Of a DNA stretch of 64,000 nucleotides, positions 43,619 to 54,500 are shown piece after piece. The notes below the pieces were generated by a model. The model searched no databases. It had not been told where the DNA came from and worked only from the letters and a program-made list of their open reading frames with translations. The stretch comes from Paenibacillus_G filicis. Lineage in GTDB: Bacteria > Bacillota > Bacilli > Paenibacillales > NBRC-103111. The DNA lies in assembly GCF_038070315.1 (NCBI RefSeq), contig NZ_JBBPCC010000020.1:92406-156405 (forward strand), given 5' to 3'. The translations under genes and the position numbers were made by a program. The stretch's first letter is position 1. Each line of letters begins with the position of its first letter.

Positions 43619-46600
43619 ATGGTGAATAAGCAGGATATACACGGGCAGCAAGCGGATTATGAATACGAGACCTTGATCAGGGAAACTAGCGGCAGTGGGG
43701 CTGGCTTCAAGGAGCTTGCCTTACAGAGCTACGCGCTCGTGCAGCAGGGGGGAACGGAGCGGGCCTTGCAGCTCTTGAAGGAGGCGCAGCGCCGCGTAAC
43801 CGGCGGAAAAAGCCGATTAACAGACGCAGCGCTGGTGCTGTGGGCATCAGGCGAGTATATCCAAGCAACCGGGGACGAGGACTTCCTGTCGGCGAGCGAA
43901 GCGTTCGTGGAAGAGACCGTCCTGCGTATCGATGCGGATTGGCAGAAGCCTCAGCCTCATTGGCTGCAGAGTGACAGCAGCGGCATCTATCTGACCCATC
44001 TGGCCATCTACTATGCCGGTGTGCAGTCGACGTTGCAGTACAGCTCTGGAGACACAGGCGTCAAGCTGCTAAAGGCGATCCGCGAGTTGGTGTTCGCGAG
44101 CTTTATTAAGGAGGGCCGGGTCGTCAGCCGCTTAGGGGAATCTTCCATTCATGGGGACATCATTGTGGCGGCGATCCCCTTCGGCATGCTCGGCATTGAA
44201 GACCGTATTCTGATTGAGGCGCTGTATAAGCTCGAAGAGACGCTGGTCGGCCAGGGCGTTCGCCTATGGGAAGGCGATACTTATTTTGGCGGCTGCGAGC
44301 GGCCGGATTTGACCTGCTTGTTGGCTTGGTACTATGCGAACAAGGGGGACACGGCCCGGGCCAAGGAACTGCTGGCGCGCGTGGAATCACAGCAGGCCGG
44401 GCAAGGCGTGCTGTATGAGGCAGACATCGCGACGGCGAAGGAGCCGCTTATGCTCGCTTACTGGCAGGAGCTGCCCAGCGGTGCTGCGAGCGGACCGGCG
44501 AGCGAAGGTCAGCCGCCGGTCAGTACGTGGAGCGCCGTACTGCTGGAGCTGGCGCAGGCTGCGCTGGCTTCGGGCGGTGCGCGCAGTGTGGGATCGGACG
44601 GTATCACGCTGCTGCATAGGCCGACCGGGTATGATGATCCGTACGTGATTCTGCCGTACGAGCGCTTTCCCCGTCAGCCCGAAGAGGGCGATGCGGTGCT
44701 GGTGCGATTATTGGCTCAGCCTTTTCAGGGGAGTCAGGTTGTGACCGTGGAGGCCGTCGTTAACGGCATCGAGGCGCCCGAGCCTGTGCAGGCGGTCATG
44801 AAAGTCGCGGCCGACGGCGAGAAGGTGTGGGAAGCGCAGCTCGGCCCTTATCTCGCCGGAGACGAGGTCAGCTATGCCTTCACGCTGCGAAGCGGGAGTA
44901 AGTCGGTCGCTTCGCAGCCGTATAGCTTCCGGGTACGGACTTGGACGGCGCTGGAGCGCGTCCATGCGATGTACGAGACGACGGACGGCTTCGTCGTCGA
45001 GCTCGCCCCCGGTGCGCCTGGCGCGGGCGGCACCGGGCTGGCCGGAGCGGGCGCGCAGCCGCCCGCGCTGATCTTCCGCGCCGATGCGAGCGGCGCGGTG
45101 CAGCTGACGTTCGCCGCAGCCGGCGAACGTCCCTCAGGCGCGCCGCTGCAGCAGGCGGCGCTGCCGCTGGGCCACGCGCGCGCACGGCTGGAGGCCGCTG
45201 TGCGCGAGGGCAAGCTCGAGCTTGCGCTGCGCAGCGCAAGCGGGCTGCTGGTGGAGGGCTATGCCACCGGCGGGAAGCCGTTCGTCGAGGTACTGACCGA
45301 CGGTTCAGGCACCATCCACAAGGTTCGCTTGAATTTGCGGCCGCAGCCGGGGCAGCGCTGGTTCGGCATGGGAGAGCGCTTCTCCCATTATGAGTACTCA
45401 GGCCAGGAGGTCGATCAGTACGTCTACAACCAGTACCGGGACCAAGGGCTGAAGACATATATGCCGGTGCCGTTTGCAATCAGCTCGGGCGGATATTCGC
45501 TGTTCGCGGATACGGCGCTGTACTCGGTCTTCCGCTTCCAGACACGGCTATCTGATCTGGTGGAGGCGGAGATCGACCTCTCGCCGCAGACGCAGCAGAT
45601 CAGTGTCTACTTCTTCGCCGGCGAGCCGCTGGAGATGATCGGGCAGTTCGCCCAGACTGCCGGCAAGCCGGTGCTGCCGCCGAAGTGGGCGTTCGGGCCG
45701 TGGATGTCGAGCAACAACTGGGATTCCCAAGCCGAGGTTATGCTGCAAGCGGAGCTGACGGAAAAATATGAAATTCCGTCGACGGTCCTGGTCATCGAAC
45801 AGTGGAGCGACGAGGCGACGTTCTATGTTTTCAATGATGCTCAGTATGAAGCCAAAGACGGAGCCGAGCCGTTCCGCTACGGGGATTTCCAGTTCCCGGC
45901 ATGGGGGCGGTGGCCGAATCCGAAGCAGATGGTCGACAATCTGCACGCGCAGGGGCTGAAGGTGCTGCTATGGCAAATTCCTATTCACAAATGCATGTAC
46001 GGTGTCGCCCATGCCCAGCGCGACCGGGACGAGCAGACGCTGCTGGAGCGGGGCTACGGCGTGAAGAACGCCGATGGCACGGCGTTCACACTGCCGTACA
46101 ACTGGTTCAAGGACTCCCATATCGTTGACTTTACGAACCCGGAGGCGTCCGATTGGTGGTTCGGCAAGCGGAAGTATCTGGTCGAAGAGATCGGTGTGGA
46201 CGGCTTCAAAACCGATGGAGGCGAGTTCGTCTTCGGCCATGATCTGCAGTTTGACGATGGCTCGACCGGACGAGAGATGCGCAATCTATACCCGAATCTG
46301 TATGTGGGCAGCTACTATGACTTCGTGCAGAAACATGCGCCCGAGGGGGGCATTACGTTCAGCCGGGCTGGCTATACGGGGGCGCAGCAGTACCCGCTGC
46401 ACTGGGCAGGCGATGAGCGCTCCACCTTCGGGGCCTTTCGCTCCTCGATGATCGCGGGGCTGTCCAGCGGCATGTCCGGCATCCCGTTCTGGGGCTGGGA
46501 TCTTGGAGGCTTCCACGGCGATATCCCGACGGCAGAGCTGTTCGTGCGATCCGCGCAAATGGCGGCGTTCTGCCCCGTCATGCAGTACCACGCGGAGACT

Positions 46601-47401
46601 AAGGGCGAGTTTAACCAGGACCGGACGCCATGGAACATTGCGGAGCGCACGGGCCGGCCGGAGGTCATCGGCTTGTACAAGAAGTACGCCGATCTGCGGA
46701 TGAACCTGCTGCCCTATATTTATGATCAGGCGATCCGCACGAGCCGGACCGGTCTGCCGATGATGCGGGCGATGTATCTGGAGTACCCGGCCGACCCGCA
46801 GTGCACCGGGATGATCAGCCAGTACATGTTCGGCGATCGGCTGCTGGTGGCCCCGGTTACCGAAGAAGGGCATACGGTCAAGGAGGTTTACGTGCCGGAA
46901 GGCTCCTGGTTGTCGCTGTTCGATCATACGGAAGTGCAAGGGCCCCGTTTGCTGAAAGTGGCGGCTGAACTGGCTGATATCCCGGTCTATGTCAGACAGG
47001 ATAGCGCAATCCCGCTAGATCTGGCCGACGATTATAAGCTGGGCGGTCACGTGGGCAGCCGCACGGACGGGTACACGCACCTCTCCTTCAGGCTGTACGT
47101 CGTCTCGCAATTGGAAGCGGTATTTGAGGACGATCTCGGAACGCGGGTGAACCTATCCGCCAAACGGGAGGGGAACCAGCTTCATCTGTCCTGGACGGGG
47201 GATTGGCCGGAAGGCTTGCCGCAAGGCATCAGCTTCCTCATCCATCAGCAGGGCGAAGCGGTCTCAATCGTCTCCGAGGGCGGCGAGTGGGCGCAGGCTG
47301 CCGATCTCTCGCAGCTTGAACCGGGCAGGTACATCCGCAGAGGAGCCGAGCTGTTGATTGTGACAAGCGATCTCGCAGGAAGCCTGGTGATTACGCAGTG
47401 A
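43619..47401 (+). CDS. Intracellular GH31 glycosidase with N-terminal (alpha/alpha)-type domain
   Basis: 1260 residues and no signal peptide, so cytoplasmic. The first ~300 residues are helical and look like a GH15-type toroid fragment (LTDAALVLWASGEYIQATGDEDFL ... PDLTCLLAWYYANKGDTARAKELLARV); a beta-rich linker follows. From about residue 560 it is GH31: GMGERFSHYEYSG, EQWSDEATFYVFNDAQYE, nucleophile Asp866 in GFKTDGGEF, acid/base Asp932 in WAGDERST. The EQWSDE...FNDAQY block is shared with the secreted 3-alpha-isomaltosyltransferase-like enzyme at 48183, so it probably hydrolyses the imported cyclic tetrasaccharide or its fragments. ATG 43619 or GTG 43622 after AGGAGG. Its end overlaps the next gene. 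Confidence 0.85.
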   Translation: MVNKQDIHGQQADYEYETLIRETSGSGAGFKELALQSYALVQQGGTERALQLLKEAQRRVTGGKSRLTDAALVLWASGEYIQATGDEDFLSASEAFVEETVLRIDADWQKPQPHWLQSDSSGIYLTHLAIYYAGVQSTLQYSSGDTGVKLLKAIRELVFASFIKEGRVVSRLGESSIHGDIIVAAIPFGMLGIEDRILIEALYKLEETLVGQGVRLWEGDTYFGGCERPDLTCLLAWYYANKGDTARAKELLARVESQQAGQGVLYEADIATAKEPLMLAYWQELPSGAASGPASEGQPPVSTWSAVLLELAQAALASGGARSVGSDGITLLHRPTGYDDPYVILPYERFPRQPEEGDAVLVRLLAQPFQGSQVVTVEAVVNGIEAPEPVQAVMKVAADGEKVWEAQLGPYLAGDEVSYAFTLRSGSKSVASQPYSFRVRTWTALERVHAMYETTDGFVVELAPGAPGAGGTGLAGAGAQPPALIFRADASGAVQLTFAAAGERPSGAPLQQAALPLGHARARLEAAVREGKLELALRSASGLLVEGYATGGKPFVEVLTDGSGTIHKVRLNLRPQPGQRWFGMGERFSHYEYSGQEVDQYVYNQYRDQGLKTYMPVPFAISSGGYSLFADTALYSVFRFQTRLSDLVEAEIDLSPQTQQISVYFFAGEPLEMIGQFAQTAGKPVLPPKWAFGPWMSSNNWDSQAEVMLQAELTEKYEIPSTVLVIEQWSDEATFYVFNDAQYEAKDGAEPFRYGDFQFPAWGRWPNPKQMVDNLHAQGLKVLLWQIPIHKCMYGVAHAQRDRDEQTLLERGYGVKNADGTAFTLPYNWFKDSHIVDFTNPEASDWWFGKRKYLVEEIGVDGFKTDGGEFVFGHDLQFDDGSTGREMRNLYPNLYVGSYYDFVQKHAPEGGITFSRAGYTGAQQYPLHWAGDERSTFGAFRSSMIAGLSSGMSGIPFWGWDLGGFHGDIPTAELFVRSAQMAAFCPVMQYHAETKGEFNQDRTPWNIAERTGRPEVIGLYKKYADLRMNLLPYIYDQAIRTSRTGLPMMRAMYLEYPADPQCTGMISQYMFGDRLLVAPVTEEGHTVKEVYVPEGSWLSLFDHTEVQGPRLLKVAAELADIPVYVRQDSAIPLDLADDYKLGGHVGSRTDGYTHLSFRLYVVSQLEAVFEDDLGTRVNLSAKREGNQLHLSWTGDWPEGLPQGISFLIHQQGEAVSIVSEGGEWAQAADLSQLEPGRYIRRGAELLIVTSDLAGSLVITQ

Positions 47402-48045
47402 GGCTTTTCGGGTTTCCACACTGTGGAGGCCAGGAGAATATCTATGGAGCTTGGAGCCGGGGACTTCCTTCACGATTCCGATTCGAAACCGTCGAGTTGA
47501 AGGAAGCGTCCAGGCTTGGGTGGAATCCGTCCTCTCAAGCTTGGACGCAGGCGGTGGAGGAGGCGGGAATCTATATCGCTTCCGCTATGGACGGGGCAGG
47601 GGGCGGAGTTTACGGCTTGATTGGCCACTGCTCGGGAGGTCTGTTGGCGTTCGAGGCCAGCCACTGGCTGAAGGCTTGCGGCATGCAGGAGCCGGCGCAT
47701 CTGTTCGTATCCGGGTGCAGCCCACCCCATCTGCTGCAAGCGCAAGCGAGGCCGGACTTGGGAACGGGACCATCTGATCCGGCTCTGTTTCCGGATGCTT
47801 GCCGGATGGCCGAGGCGTACCGCATGCCTTCCGGCCGGGGCCCGCTGCTTTCTCGGCTGAGTGTATTCGCCGGACGTCGAGACCCAGGCGTGCATGTCGA
47901 CAGCTTGGCCGAATGGGGCCGCTATACGGCCCGCATTTGCGATGTGCATATTGGCGAGGGCGAGCATGCAGGTTGGGGGCATGATGCAGACCATTGGCTG
48001 CAATTCGTGCAAATGATTATGGAGCGGGAATATCCGTCTTCTTGA
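47398..48045 (+). CDS. Type II thioesterase-like alpha/beta hydrolase with Cys at the nucleophile position
   Basis: 215 residues. RLFGFPHCGGQENIYGAW at the N-terminus matches the RLFCFPHAGG start of type II thioesterases (GrsT/SrfAD type); the nucleophile elbow, normally GHSxG, reads GLIGHCSGGLLAFEA, placing Cys where Ser is usual. An Asp in VFAGRRDPGV and a His in GEGEHAGWGHDADHW complete a plausible triad. GTG at 47398 overlaps the TGA of the GH31 gene (GTGA), so translation is coupled. No NRPS or PKS is in the window; a role in a sugar locus is unexplained. A deacylase or esterase is possible. Confidence 0.7.
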   Translation: MRLFGFPHCGGQENIYGAWSRGLPSRFRFETVELKEASRLGWNPSSQAWTQAVEEAGIYIASAMDGAGGGVYGLIGHCSGGLLAFEASHWLKACGMQEPAHLFVSGCSPPHLLQAQARPDLGTGPSDPALFPDACRMAEAYRMPSGRGPLLSRLSVFAGRRDPGVHVDSLAEWGRYTARICDVHIGEGEHAGWGHDADHWLQFVQMIMEREYPSS

Positions 48046-48182
48046 AGCCAGGCCGTCTCCGATCAGATATTGTACCAAGCCGTTTAGTCCGTGAGGGAGG
48101 TGAGGCAGGGAATCTAACCAGGAGCAGTTAGCTTTGATTTTGAACTGTCAATCCTATTCTACTTTCGGAAGGAGCAAGGGTT

Positions 48183-51100
48183 ATGCATGGAAGGAAAGTA
48201 CCTACGCCCATCAAGCTCATCGTTTCTTGGCTGTTGATTTTCTTTTTGATGGTGCCGAGCATCTATGCGATTGACGGTGTGTACCACGCGCCGTACGGGA
48301 TCGACGATCTCTATGAGATTCAGGCAACGGAGCGGAGTCCGAGAGACCCTGTGGCTGGCGAGGCGGTGTCGATCAAGATTACCACTTGGCCGATCGAGCC
48401 CGGGCAAACGGCTTGGGTAACGTGGACGAAAAACGGCGTAGCTCAGCCAGCCGTCGGAGCTGCCTACAAGTACAACAGCGGCAACAACACGTACTGGGAG
48501 GCGAACCTGGGCAGCTTCACCAAAGGAGACGTGATCTCCTACACCGTACGCGGCAATAAGGACGGCGCCAATGAAAAAACGTCCGGCCCGTTCACCTTTA
48601 CGGTAACCGACTGGGAATACGTCAGCAGCATCGGCTCGGTCACGAATAATACGAACCGCATCTTGCTGAATGCGGTGCCGAACACGGGGACGCTGTCCCC
48701 TAAGATCAACATTTCGTTCACGGCGGACGATGTGTTCCGCATCCAGCTCTCTCCTACGGGATCGGGGACTCAGAGCACGGGACTGAGTAATTTTACTGTC
48801 ACGGACAGCGCGTCCACGGCTTGGATCTCTACCTCCAAATTAAAGCTGAAGGTGGATAAAAACCCATTTAAGCTCAGCGTGTACAAGCCGGACGGCACGA
48901 CGCTGATCGCGCGCCAGTATGACAGCACGGCCAACCGCAATCTCGCGTGGCTGACCAATGGCAGCACCGTCATCAACAAAATCGAAGACCACTTCTACTC
49001 GCCTGCATCCGAGGAGTTTTTCGGCTTCGGTGAGCGCTACAACAACTTCCGCAAGCGCGGGATCGACGTGGACACCTATGTGTACAACCAGTACAAAAAT
49101 CAAAACGACCGCACCTATATGGCGATCCCCTTCATGCTGAACAGCAGCGGGTACGGTATCTTCGTAAACTCCACGTATTACTCCAAATTCCGCTTGGCAA
49201 CCGAGCGCTCCGACATGTACAGCTTTACGGCGGATACCGGAGGCAGTGCTAATTCGACGCTGGATTACTACTTTATTTACGGCAATGACTTGAAGGGCGT
49301 CGTCAGCAATTATGCGAACATCACAGGCAAGCCGGCTGCGCTGCCGAAATGGGCGTTCGGCCTCTGGATGTCGGCCAATGAGTGGGACCGGCAATCCAAG
49401 GTATCGACCGCGATCAACAACGCCAATACGAACAACATCCCGGCCACGGCTGTCGTACTGGAGCAGTGGAGCGACGAGAATACGTTATATATGTTCAACG
49501 ATGCGCAGTATACGGCCAAGCCGGGCAGCAGCACGCATTCCTATACGGACTATATTTTCCCGGCGGCCGGACGTTGGCCGAATCCGAAGCAAATGGCCGA
49601 CAATGTGCATAGCAACGGGATGAAGCTGGTGCTGTGGCAGGTGCCGATCCAGAAATGGACCGCAGCCGCTCACCCGCAAAAAGATAACGATGAAAACTAT
49701 ATGATCGCCCAAAATTATGCCGTAGGCAACGGCAGCGGCGGTCCATACCGCATCCCGCGCGGCCAATGGTTCGAGAACAGCCTGCTGCTGGACTTCACAA
49801 ACCCCAGCGCCAAAAACTGGTGGATGTCCAAGCGCGCCTATCTGTTTGACGGCGTCGGCATCGACGGGTTCAAGACAGACGGAGGGGAAATGGTCTGGGG
49901 CCGCTGGAATACGTTCGCCAACGGCAAAAAAGGCGATGAAATGCGCAACCAGTACCCGAACGATTACGTGAAGGCCTACAACGAATATGCGCGCTCGAAG
50001 AAAAGCGATGCCGTTAGCTTCAGCCGTTCGGGCACGCAGGGGGCGCAGGCGAATCAGATCTTCTGGTCCGGTGACCAGGAATCGACGTTCGGTGCCTTCC
50101 AGCAAGCCGTCCAGGCGGGACTGACCGCAGGCTTGTCCGGCGTACCATATTGGAGCTGGGACTTGGCTGGATTCACCGGCGCTTATCCGTCGGCCGAGCT
50201 GTATAAGCGTGCGACAGCGATGTCGGCGTTTGCCCCGATCATGCAGTTCCACTCCGAAGCCAACGGCAGCTCCGGCATCAATGAGGAGCGGTCCCCGTGG
50301 AACGCTCAGGCCCGCACCGGCGACAACACGATCATCAATCATTTTGCCAAGTATACGAATACCCGGATGAACCTGCTTCCTTATATCTACAGCGAGGCTA
50401 AAGCAGCGAGCGACACCGGCGTACCGATGATGCGTGCGATGGCGCTGGAGTATCCGAGCGATACCCAGACGTACGGATTGACTCAGCAGTACATGTTCGG
50501 CAGCAGCCTGCTGGTCGCGCCCGTCCTGAATCAAGGCGAGACGAACAAGAGCGTTTATCTGCCGCAAGGGGATTGGATCGACTTCTGGTACGGCGCGCAG
50601 CGTCCGGGCGGACGAACGATCAGCTACTATGCAGGTGTGGATGACCTCCCGGTCTTTGTGAAGTCCGGCAGTATCTTGCCTATGAATTTGAATGCGCAAT
50701 ATCAAGTGGGCGGCACGATCGGCAACAGCTTGACGGCCTACAACAACCTGACGTTCCGCATCTATCCGCTGGGCACGACGACGTACAGCTGGAATGATGA
50801 TATCGGCGGCTCGGTAAAGACGATTACATCGACCGAGCAGTACGGACTGAGTAAGGAAACGGTGACGCTTCCGGCGATCAACTCGACGAAAACGCTGCAG
50901 GTGTTCACGACCAAGCCGTCGTCGGTGACGCTGGGCGGCACGGCGCTCACCGCACATAGTACGCTAACCGCGTTGACCAGCGCTGCCTCGGGCTGGTACT
51001 ACGATACGGTACAGAAGCTTACCTATGTAAAGCTCGGCGCCAGCTCATCGGCCCAAGCCGTCGTGCTCGACGGCGTCAATAAAGTCGAATACGAAGCCGA

Positions 51101-51464
51101 ATTCGGTACGCTCACCGGCGTCACTACCAATACGAATCATACCGGCTATATGGGCACTGGCTTTGTCGACGGCTTCGAAACGGCAGGAGATGTGGTGACC
51201 TTCGACGTATCCGTCAAAGCACCCGGCACGTATGCGGTCAAAGTCCGGTACGCCTCGGCTTCCGGCAATGCGACGCGCGCCATCTATGTCAATAACGCCA
51301 AAGTGACCGATCTGGCGCTGCCGGCAACGGCTAACTGGGACACCTGGGGGACGGCGACTGTCAACGTAGCCTTAAACGCCGGCTCCAACACGATCAAGGT
51401 CAGCTATGACAACACCAATACGTTAGGCATTAATCTCGATAACATCGCGATTGTGGAGCATTGA
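48183..51464 (+). CDS. ctsY: Secreted GH31 3-alpha-isomaltosyltransferase-like enzyme with CBM35
   Basis: 1093 residues with a 29-residue signal peptide ending PSIYA. GH31 catalytic domain: GFGERYNNFRKRG, EQWSDENTLYMFNDAQY, nucleophile Asp566 in GFKTDGGEM, acid/base Asp631 in WSGDQEST. A CBM35-type domain closes the protein (about 967-1093, YEAEFGTLTGV ... NTIKVSYDNTNTLGINLDNIAI). From memory the 3-alpha-isomaltosyltransferase of Bacillus globisporus (CtsY) is also 1093 residues with a 29-residue signal. It would move isomaltosyl units and close the cyclic tetrasaccharide cycloalternan outside the cell. ATG follows AAGGAG at 8 bases. Direct neighbour of the ctsZ-like gene. Confidence 0.85.
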   Translation: MHGRKVPTPIKLIVSWLLIFFLMVPSIYAIDGVYHAPYGIDDLYEIQATERSPRDPVAGEAVSIKITTWPIEPGQTAWVTWTKNGVAQPAVGAAYKYNSGNNTYWEANLGSFTKGDVISYTVRGNKDGANEKTSGPFTFTVTDWEYVSSIGSVTNNTNRILLNAVPNTGTLSPKINISFTADDVFRIQLSPTGSGTQSTGLSNFTVTDSASTAWISTSKLKLKVDKNPFKLSVYKPDGTTLIARQYDSTANRNLAWLTNGSTVINKIEDHFYSPASEEFFGFGERYNNFRKRGIDVDTYVYNQYKNQNDRTYMAIPFMLNSSGYGIFVNSTYYSKFRLATERSDMYSFTADTGGSANSTLDYYFIYGNDLKGVVSNYANITGKPAALPKWAFGLWMSANEWDRQSKVSTAINNANTNNIPATAVVLEQWSDENTLYMFNDAQYTAKPGSSTHSYTDYIFPAAGRWPNPKQMADNVHSNGMKLVLWQVPIQKWTAAAHPQKDNDENYMIAQNYAVGNGSGGPYRIPRGQWFENSLLLDFTNPSAKNWWMSKRAYLFDGVGIDGFKTDGGEMVWGRWNTFANGKKGDEMRNQYPNDYVKAYNEYARSKKSDAVSFSRSGTQGAQANQIFWSGDQESTFGAFQQAVQAGLTAGLSGVPYWSWDLAGFTGAYPSAELYKRATAMSAFAPIMQFHSEANGSSGINEERSPWNAQARTGDNTIINHFAKYTNTRMNLLPYIYSEAKAASDTGVPMMRAMALEYPSDTQTYGLTQQYMFGSSLLVAPVLNQGETNKSVYLPQGDWIDFWYGAQRPGGRTISYYAGVDDLPVFVKSGSILPMNLNAQYQVGGTIGNSLTAYNNLTFRIYPLGTTTYSWNDDIGGSVKTITSTEQYGLSKETVTLPAINSTKTLQVFTTKPSSVTLGGTALTAHSTLTALTSAASGWYYDTVQKLTYVKLGASSSAQAVVLDGVNKVEYEAEFGTLTGVTTNTNHTGYMGTGFVDGFETAGDVVTFDVSVKAPGTYAVKVRYASASGNATRAIYVNNAKVTDLALPATANWDTWGTATVNVALNAGSNTIKVSYDNTNTLGINLDNIAIVEH

Positions 51465-51484
51465 CGGCAGGGGCGACCCTGGTC

Positions 51485-51506
51485 GGGAGGGCTGATGGCC
51501 CTCCCC
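51485..51506 (+). promoter_or_regulatory. Hairpin between the two secreted GH31 genes
   Basis: GGGAGGGC / GCCCTCCC, perfect 8-bp stem with loop TGAT, followed by only CTATTTC. A weak terminator or RNA stability element that could set the ratio of the two enzymes. Confidence 0.5.
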
Positions 51507-51534
51507 TATTTCATGGATGAAAGGCGGCAATGAT

Positions 51535-54500
51535 ATGGGCCTATGGAAAAAAAGAATCACGCGGATTCTCTCCGTACTCGCAGCATTCGCGCTGATCGGC
51601 TCTACCCTACCTTCTCTATCGGCACCTCCGGCCCAAGCCTATGTAAGCGCTCTGGGCAACCTGATCTCCTCGGCGGTGACTGGCGATACGCTCACGCTGA
51701 CGATCGATAACGGCGCAGAGCCAAATGACGATATTTTGGTGCTGCAGGCGGTCCAGAACGGTATCCTGAAGGTGGACTACCGACCGAACGGCGTAGCTCC
51801 GAGCGCAGATACCCCCATGATCGATCCGAACAAAACCTGGCCCGTCGTAGGCGCTGCCATCAACACGACCTCCAATCCGATGACGATCACAACGCCAGCA
51901 ATGAAGGTTGAAATTACGAAAAATCCGGTGCGTCTGACCGTGAAAAAACCGGACGGCACCACTCTATTATGGGAACCGCCGAGCGGAGGCGTTTTCTCGG
52001 ACGGTGTTCGTTTCTTGCATGGATCCGGCGACAATATGTACGGCATCCGCAGCTTCAATGCTTTTGACAGTGGCGGGGATCTGCTGCGCAACAACTCCAC
52101 CCAAGCTGCCCGTGCAGGCGATCAGGGCAACTCCGGCGGCCCGCTGATCTGGAGCACAGCCGGGTACGGGGTGCTCGTCGACAGCGACGGGGGTTATCCG
52201 TTCACGGACGAGGCCACCGGCAAGCTGGAGTTTTATTATGGGGGCACGCCTTCCGAAGGACGGCGCTACACGAAACAGAATGTGAACTACTACATCATGC
52301 TCGGCACGCCGAAGGAACTGATGTCCAGCGTCGGGGAGATTACGGGCAAACCGCCGATGCTGCCCAAATGGTCCCTTGGCTTTATGAATTTTGAGTGGGA
52401 TCTGAACGAAGCGGAATTGAAGAGCCATGTGGATACGTACCGGGCCAAAAACATGCCGATCGACGGCTACGCGATCGATTTCGATTGGAAGAAGTACGGT
52501 GAGAACAATTACGGCGAATTCGCTTGGAATACAGCCAATTTCCCTTCCGCCGCCACGACGTCGCTGAAGTCGCAGATGGACGCCAAGGGAATTAAAATGA
52601 TCGGCATCACCAAGCCCCGCATCGCGACGAAGGATTTTTCCAACAATCCTACGGTGCAAGGGACGGACGCGGCGAACGGCGGTTATTTTTATCCGGGGCA
52701 TAACGAATATAAAGACTACTTCATCCCGGTCTTCGTGCGCAGCATCGACCCCTATAACCCTGCTGCACGCTCTTGGTTCTGGAACCACTCCAAGGATGCG
52801 TTCGATAAAGGCATCGTCGGCTGGTGGAACGACGAGACGGATACCGTATCATCAGGAGGGGCGTCTTACTTATTCGGCAACTTTACCACTGGCCACATGT
52901 CCCAGGCGCTGTACGAGGGACAGCGAGCGTATACGTCGAACGCCCAGCGCGTCTGGCAGACGGCGCGCACGTTCTATCCAGGGGCACAGCGCTATGCGAC
53001 GACGCTCTGGTCTGGAGACATCGGGATTCAGTATTATAAGGGGGAGCGCATCAATTGGGCTGCAGGCATGCAGGAGCAGCGGGCGGTGATGCTTTCTTCG
53101 ATCAATAACGGCCAGGTCAAATGGGGCATGGACACAGGCGGCTTCAACCAGCAGGACGGCACGACGAACAATCCCAATCCGGATCTGTACGCCAGATGGA
53201 TGCAGTTCAGTGCGCTGACTCCGGTGTTCCGCGTGCATGGCAACAACCACCAGCAGCGCCAGCCTTGGTATTACGGCTCGACGGCGGAGGAGGCGTCCAA
53301 GGCAGCGCTCCAGCTGCGATACTCCCTGATTCCTTACCTGTATGCTTATGAAAGAAGCGCCTACGAGAACGGCAACGGACTGGTCCGGCCGCTGATGCAG
53401 GAGTATCCCGCCGACACGAACGTCAAAAACTATCTCGATGCCTGGATGTTCGGCGATTGGCTGCTGGCGGCGCCTGTTGTCGAGAAGCAGCAGACTGCCA
53501 AGGAGATCTACTTGCCGGCCGGCACTTGGATCGACTACAACCGAGGCACGGTGCTCACCGGCGGCCAGAAGATCAGCTACACCGTCAATCCCGACACGCT
53601 GACGGATATGCCGCTCTTCCTTAAGAAGGGCGCAATTATCCCGTCGCAGAAGGTGCAGGACTACGTGGGCCAAGCTCCCGTCCAAACCGTGGATGTGGAT
53701 GTATTCCCCCATACGGCACAGTCGAGCTTTACCTATTATGATGATGACGGCAGCAGCTACAACTATGAAAGCGGAGCCTACTTCAAGCAATTGATGACGG
53801 CTCAGGACAGCGGCTCCGGTACGCTGAGCTTTACGCTGGGTGCCAAGACCGGCACATACAGCCCTGCGCTGCAATCCTATATCGTGAAGCTTCACGGAGC
53901 CGCAGGAGCAACCGTGACGAGCAATGGGGCGGCGCTAGCCTCTTACACCAGCCTGCAAGCGCTGAAAGCCGCTGCGGGCGAAGGCTGGGCCAAGGGCAAG
54001 GACATCTACGGCGATGTCACGTATGTCAAGCTGTCCGCAGGGGCAGCGGCGGCCAAGGCGGTTGCCGTCACCGGCAACAGCCCGGTCAGCGTGGCGGATG
54101 TGCAGTACGAAGCCGAAGAAGCGTCGCTATCCGGCAATACGACGGCAACCAAGGCGACGGTGAATACGAATCATGCAGGCTACACGGGCAGTGGCTTCGC
54201 GGATGGATTGAGCAATCCAGGAGCGGGCGTTACCTTTTATCCGAAGGTGAAGTCAGGCGGAGACTATAATATTTCCCTGCGCTACGCCAACGCGACGGGA
54301 ACGGCCAAGAGTGTCAGTATTTTCGTCAACGGCAAGCGCGTCAAATCCACGTCGCTGGCGAATCTGCCGAACTGGGACACGTGGGGGACGCAGGCGGAGA
54401 CGCTGCCTCTCACGGCGGGAACGAACAGCGTCACTTACAAGTTCTACTCGGATGCAGGGGATACGGGCTCGGTCAACCTGGACAACATCACGGTGCCCTT

